64,000 bases of DNA, taken from positions 67,001-131,000 of the forward strand of contig BROG01000542.1 in assembly GCA_030159075.1 (NCBI GenBank), read 5' to 3'. The notes under the pieces were generated by a model that was not told the DNA's origin, did no database searches, and saw only the letters and a list, made by a program, of their open reading frames with translations. The translations under genes and the position numbers were made by a program. Below are positions 60,467-64,000 of the stretch, in pieces. Numbering within the stretch: the stretch's first letter is position 1; the number at the start of each line of letters is the position of its first letter. The DNA comes from Atrina japonica (Eukaryota > Mollusca > Bivalvia > Pterioida > Pinnidae).

Positions 60467-61496
60467 GGGTGGTCCCGGAGCCTGACGTCCACTGCGTCCC
60501 TCATCCTTTCTAACAGGATCCTGTTGAACACTTTCCCTGGCACTGACAGGAGTGTGATGCCTCTGTAGTTCTCACAGCTGCTGAGGTCTCCCTTCTTTGG
60601 CAGCTTGATGATGTGTCCATCTTTCCAGTCTGTTGGTATTTCTTCCTGTTCCCAGATCTTCTCAAAGAGCGGTAGTAGCATGTCGGCTGTTGTCTTTACG
60701 TCCGTCTTGAGGGCTTCTACTGGAATTCCATCTGGGCCGGCTGCCTTGCCGTTCTTCATCTTCTTGATGGCACGGATGATCTCGTCTCTTGTTGGTGGAT
60801 CGCAGTTTATTTCAATGTTGGTATCTGCTTCAGCGATGTTTGGAGGGTTCTCAGGTGCTGGTCTGTTGAGAAGTTCCTCAAAGTGTTCCGCCCATCTCTC
60901 AAGCTGTTGTTCTGAGTCTGTGATGGTTTGTCCCTGCTTCTCTTTGACTGGTCGTTCTGGTCTGCAGTACTTGCCTGCAAGCTTCTTGGTTATCATATAC
61001 AGTTCTTTCATATTACCGTGATAAGCTGCTTCTTCTGCTTCTTCCGCCAGGCTGTCTATATAGTCTCTTTTGTCCTTCTTCAAATTCCTCTTCACTTCCT
61101 TGTGGGCCTGTATGTACTCTGTTTGTGTTGCCGCTTTGCTTGCTCTTGTGCGGCTCGAGTTGACTGCTTCTTTCTTGAGTCTTCTGGTTTGGATCTTCTG
61201 AAGGGTGTCCACTGAGATCCAGTCTTTGTGTTGTTTCTTCTTTGGCCCAAGCACTTCCTGGCATGTTTCTGTGAACGTGTCTTTTGTTCTTTTCCAAAGG
61301 TCGTGGGCATCAGTGTCTTCGGTGATAAGCTCCTGTAGTACCTGGAATCTGTTCTTCAGGCTCACGGTGAAAGCTGCCTGGGTTGTTTGTTCTTTCAGTA
61401 GGTTCACGTTGTACTTCACCCTACCTGCTATCTGCCTGTCGGTTCTCTTCAGCTTCAGCTTGAGTCTCGCAGTCAGAAGGTGGTGGTCGATGCTGC
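60340..61496 (-). pseudogene. LINE linker and reverse transcriptase N-terminal half
   Basis: In this frame the sequence runs from the end of the endonuclease through a Lys/Glu-rich linker to RT fingers motifs, for example GKAAGPDGIPVEALK, then PKKGDLSSCENYRGITLLS and KVFNRIL. Meaningful sequence stops near 60467, where one extra base in a GGG (60467-60469, plus strand) moves the QAGFR motif into the next frame; the residues from there to 60340 are out-of-frame noise. It is contiguous with the endonuclease upstream and the RT core downstream. Confidence 0.85.
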
Positions 61497-61510
61497 GTCT
61501 GCTCCCCTTC

Positions 61511-62209
61511 TTACTCGCACGTCTTGAAGAGATCTTCTAAACTTCCTGTTGATACAGAGGTGGTTTGGGACATGGTCAGGTGGGTGGCCTTGTGTATCCT
61601 CTTGTGGGCGAAGATGCTGCCTCCGATGACAAGGTTGTTTAGTCCACAGAGGTCGGCAAATTTTTCTCCGTTTTCGTTCATCTCTCCGAGGGCATGTTGT
61701 CCCATCACTTCCTCATAGCCTCTGTTGTCAGATCCCACCTTTGCGTTTAAATCCCCCATTAGGATGTTGATGTCTTTGTCCCTAAGCTTGTCTAGGACTG
61801 CCTGTAGTCTGTTATAGAACAGGTCTTTGGATTCTTCGTCATGGTCATTGGTGGGTGCGTAGCATTGGATCACATTCATCTTGATGTTCTTCTTCTTGGT
61901 CCTGAAGGTTGCTGTTATAATCCTTGGACCGTGCGCTTCCCACCCAATCAGAGCTTTCTGTGCTGTTCTTGAAAGCATGATTGCTACGCCTTCGGTGTGT
62001 GCTGCGTTCTCATCTTCGTGTCCTGAGTACAACAAGAGTTCGCCTGTAGCTAGTCTTAATTGACCAGCCTGTAGCATTCTTGTCTCGCTCAGTCCTAGCA
62101 GGGCGATGTTGTATCGGCGCATCTCTGCTGACACTTGTGCTACCTTCCCTGCTTCGTACATGGTCTTGACATTCCATGTACCGATGGTGGTGGTCGTCCT
62201 GGTTGACAT
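61511..62209 (-). pseudogene. LINE endonuclease (APE-like) domain, C-terminus frameshifted
   Basis: The first in-frame ATG is at 62209. The exonuclease-endonuclease-phosphatase fold signatures are in order: a GTWNVKT start, the catalytic-Glu region LLGLSETR, the QCYAPTND strand, and GDLNAKVG. The domain nicks target DNA for target-primed reverse transcription. The frame breaks in about 61540-61575: family-like sequence (INRKFRRSLQDVR) resumes in another frame, and the terminal DHH motif lies in a third frame after a further shift at about 61487-61492. Part of the segment before the shift looks deleted relative to relatives. The open frame as it stands ends at 61511 with non-homologous residues. 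Confidence 0.85.
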
Positions 62210-62349
62210 AAGGGTTGTCGGCACTGAAGCTTCCTTTCGGCTTTAGCCCCAGCACGTCCTATGTCCTGCCAGAGCAGGACCCTCTTCTCCCAGGACTGGA
62301 GTTTCTTGGGTAGTTGTGGATGTTTCTGTAGCGTGCGGGTTTTTACGGG

Positions 62350-62368
62350 GTGGGGTTGCTAACCCCAC
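62350..62368 (-). promoter_or_regulatory. Hairpin in the LINE 5' leader
   Basis: GTGGGGTT and AACCCCAC pair perfectly around a 3-nt loop, about 65-85 bases from the element's 5' end. It lies in untranslated leader, upstream of the first ATG at 62209. An RNA-level role is inference. Confidence 0.5.
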
Positions 62369-62445
62369 GCCCAACCCTCCTCCTTTATCCGGGCTTGGGA
62401 CCGGCTGTTGACTCAAAGAGCCCACAGGCGGAGTTTGGTATATTA

Positions 62446-63120
62446 GCATAGGTTTTAAACATTTTCTGTTAACTTCTGGGCTTAAATTTGATTTTACTAT
62501 ACACACATTAATACTTTGGCATCCAAAAGTGTGAAGAGGCATACACCCTTTATGCCCCCCCCCCCCCTGAATCCACTACTGAAGATATACCTACATTGTA
62601 CATGTTCTAAGGGTATTTGCAATAGTAAAAATAATAAATAAATGAATTGGTTAATTCTCAAGACAAAGTAATGTTTTCATGTTGATTTAGACACATCAAA
62701 TTACATGTTGTAAAAATGATAATGTATTGTTTGTTTTTGTTTTTTTTTCAATTTCTACATTCCATAGCAATATTTATGACTAATAATGAATTTTATTTAT
62801 TTTCTATCTACATTGTAGCATTTCTATATAATTATCATTAAAATTTGATGACAGCTGACATTTATACAAATAAAGATACAGAATACATAATGAAAAATAC
62901 GTTATACTCCAATGTTGCACTGGAATCTCTGATTTTTTGTTTGGACTCTCGGGTAGATTTCTAAATTCTTGCTCGGGTGTTTAAAAAGTCTACATGCGTT
63001 CAGGACATTGATATTTGAATTGAGGGAGAGCAAATGATTTCCAACGATTTATAAATTTTGTATTAGCCTAAGGGACCAAATGAAACTTGTTGCACCTGTG
63101 TGTATACTAAACTTGTCCGT
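62446..63120. other. Unassigned upstream flank of GEMIN5
   Basis: A C tract at about 62556-62567 and AT-rich sequence. No element or exon is seen. Confidence 0.5.
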
Positions 63121-63300
63121 CACGTGTCATACGTTCCACTACGTTTGTAAATTTAGGATCGGGTTCGAGCTCTCCCTTAAATCGTATAGCGAAACCAACG
63201 TGCTTCTTGCGTTTTCGTTTCGAACGCACTTACATGTAGGTAGGTTTTTGCACTAGAAATTCATTGTCATATGATGTTTAAGCATTGAATATTCAAGATA
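63121..63300 (+). promoter_or_regulatory. Putative GEMIN5 5' UTR / promoter-proximal region
   Basis: The 180 bases before the start codon are richer in CpG than the surrounding sequence (for example around 63155-63170 and 63198-63230). They begin with a palindromic E-box, CACGTG, at 63121-63126. No TATA box stands out. The in-frame TGA at 63286-63288 marks the end of any upstream frame. The transcription start cannot be placed from sequence alone, so the promoter role is inference. Confidence 0.35.
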
Positions 63301-63600
63301 ATGTCAGAATTTCTATTGCCACCTTCCCCACAGTGGTACTGTGGCAGTATAGTCGATATAAATCGCGGTGGCACTGTAGTTTACGGAGCCAGACATGATG
63401 TTGTCTTACTGGACACAAGTCAACTCCCGCCAAGATACAAAGGACAATGCTGTTTACATCGCGATAGGATAACTTCTGTAGCTCTGTCGCCGAGCCCAGA
63501 GCAAGAAAGTATGTGCTGTAGTGGTGCGGAAGATGGTAAAGTGAAACTATGGTTAACAGAAAACCCAAATGAAATCATTCATGAACATTGTAACCACACG
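63301..63600 (+). CDS. GEMIN5: GEMIN5 (Gem-associated protein 5), first coding exon, partial gene
   Basis: The exon gives 100 codons in phase 0, then a good donor (ACG|GTAGGT) at 63600/63601; the gene continues beyond the window. The start has A at -3 and an in-frame TGA at 63286-63288, so it is probably the true N-terminus. The protein opens with LPPSPQWYC, which matches the LPPSPNWYC start of human GEMIN5 as I recall it. A first WD-type blade follows, with a strand ending DDGTVKIW-like as EDGKVKLW near residues 79-86 and a preceding HRDRITSVALSP segment. In the known family this protein is the SMN-complex subunit that binds the snRNA Sm site and cap through two N-terminal WD propellers, acting mainly in the cytoplasm in snRNP assembly. 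The Trp-Tyr pair (residues 12-13 here, 14-15 in human) lies at the RNA-binding face. What follows in the window is intron 1. The identification rests on remembered family sequence, not on a search. Confidence 0.85.
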
Positions 63601-64000
63601 GTAGGTATACATCTATTTATTTCATGATTTTAATAGCTATATGATATTTATCATATATAAAGCCTAAAATTATAATTAAAAATGTAGACCAGATGGGACA
63701 TATCATATATATGTTGCTTTTTGTGGACGGCGGCACGATTTACCCAAAAAACAAAAACTACCCAAAAAGACCCAAAAAACACCCCAAAACAATAAAATCG
63801 AAATAAGTTTGCATCAATAATCATTTTAAATGCATTTTCTTCTGTATAAATATTTCATAGACAGCTAGAAATAAAAAAAAAATCAACATTTATCACTTTC
63901 TCATGGAACTTACGGACACTGTCATTTAGTAAAATGAAGAGCCAAATCGGTCTTCTTCAATTATTTTGCTTTCACGATTCCTGAAATATTTTTCATGTTT
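63601..64000 (+). other. GEMIN5 intron 1 (5' part)
   Basis: This begins with the GTAGGT donor and is AT-rich. It carries an A/C-rich stretch at about 63738-63792 built on a CCCAAAAA motif. No acceptor or second exon is visible before the window ends. Confidence 0.7.

Larger units (their letters stand above)
59269..62433 (-). mobile_element. Non-LTR retrotransposon (APE endonuclease + RT LINE), full length but decayed
   Basis: The element is bounded by a perfect 12-bp target-site duplication, TTTGGTATATTA, at 59257-59268 and 62434-62445. It reads right to left: a 5' leader of about 220 bases with a strong hairpin (62350-62368), an AP-type endonuclease, reverse transcriptase, a basic C-terminal region, and a (TAAG)n tail at 59269-59280. 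This is the endonuclease-reverse transcriptase type often annotated in invertebrates, whose endonuclease is frequently named craniofacial development protein 2-like. An RTE-like placement is my best guess for the clade. It is GC-rich against its surroundings, which suggests a younger insertion. Frameshifts near 60467, in 61487-61492 and in about 61540-61575 mean this copy cannot make an intact protein. Confidence 0.92.

Noticed and set aside
59149..62063. Plus-strand open frames inside the LINE
   Set aside because: Antisense shadows of GC-rich RT and endonuclease coding sequence; the minus strand carries the recognisable motifs.

Overview
This is a window of animal nuclear DNA, most likely from a bivalve or other mollusc. 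The evidence is AT-rich, intron-like sequence, tRNA-derived SINEs with tails of the kind common in molluscs, many small inverted-repeat transposons, very long microsatellites, and a GEMIN5-like exon with a eukaryotic splice donor. There is no operon structure and no prokaryotic gene. The species call is inference.

The genes are at the right end. At 63301-63600 (+) lies the first coding exon of GEMIN5, the snRNA-binding WD-repeat subunit of the SMN complex; it is cut by a GTAGGT donor and continues beyond the window. At 56623-56784 (-) lies an exon I consider real: an ATG, 54 codons and a strong CAG|GTAAGG donor. I do not recognise the protein. A phase-compatible second exon candidate is at 55131-55257 (-). 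The two genes are divergent, about 6.5 kb apart. About half of that interval is a 3.17-kb non-LTR retrotransposon (59269-62433, minus strand) with endonuclease and reverse transcriptase, a perfect 12-bp target-site duplication, and several frameshifts.

The left 55 kb holds no gene I can defend. If the minus-strand gene is real, much of it may be its introns. It is dominated by repeats. Minisatellites with different units occur at 707-1517 (56 bp), 9788-10272 (33 bp), 22278-22821 (33 bp), 24722-27288 (about 62 bp), 42300-43175 (30 bp), 43560-45070 (31 bp), 48066-49030 (30 bp), 50240-51100 (20 bp) and 51862-52196 (12 bp). There are four composite GA/GACA microsatellites, several (AT)n tracts, a (CAT)n tract and a GATA/GGAT-type tract.

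Between these arrays sit at least two SINE families, several tRNA-like sequences, and five or more families of short palindromic elements. One is bounded by TTAA. Three are bounded by TA. One starts CTTAAAGGG. One Harbinger-like element has jumped into a SINE. Some minisatellites appear to have grown out of transposon copies. Most long open frames in the window are by-products of arrays whose unit length is a multiple of three.

I found no unknown enzymatic or defence system. The most useful leads are the unidentified minus-strand gene, the hairpin around its start codon, the compact 3' end of the retrotransposon, and the transposon-to-minisatellite transitions.
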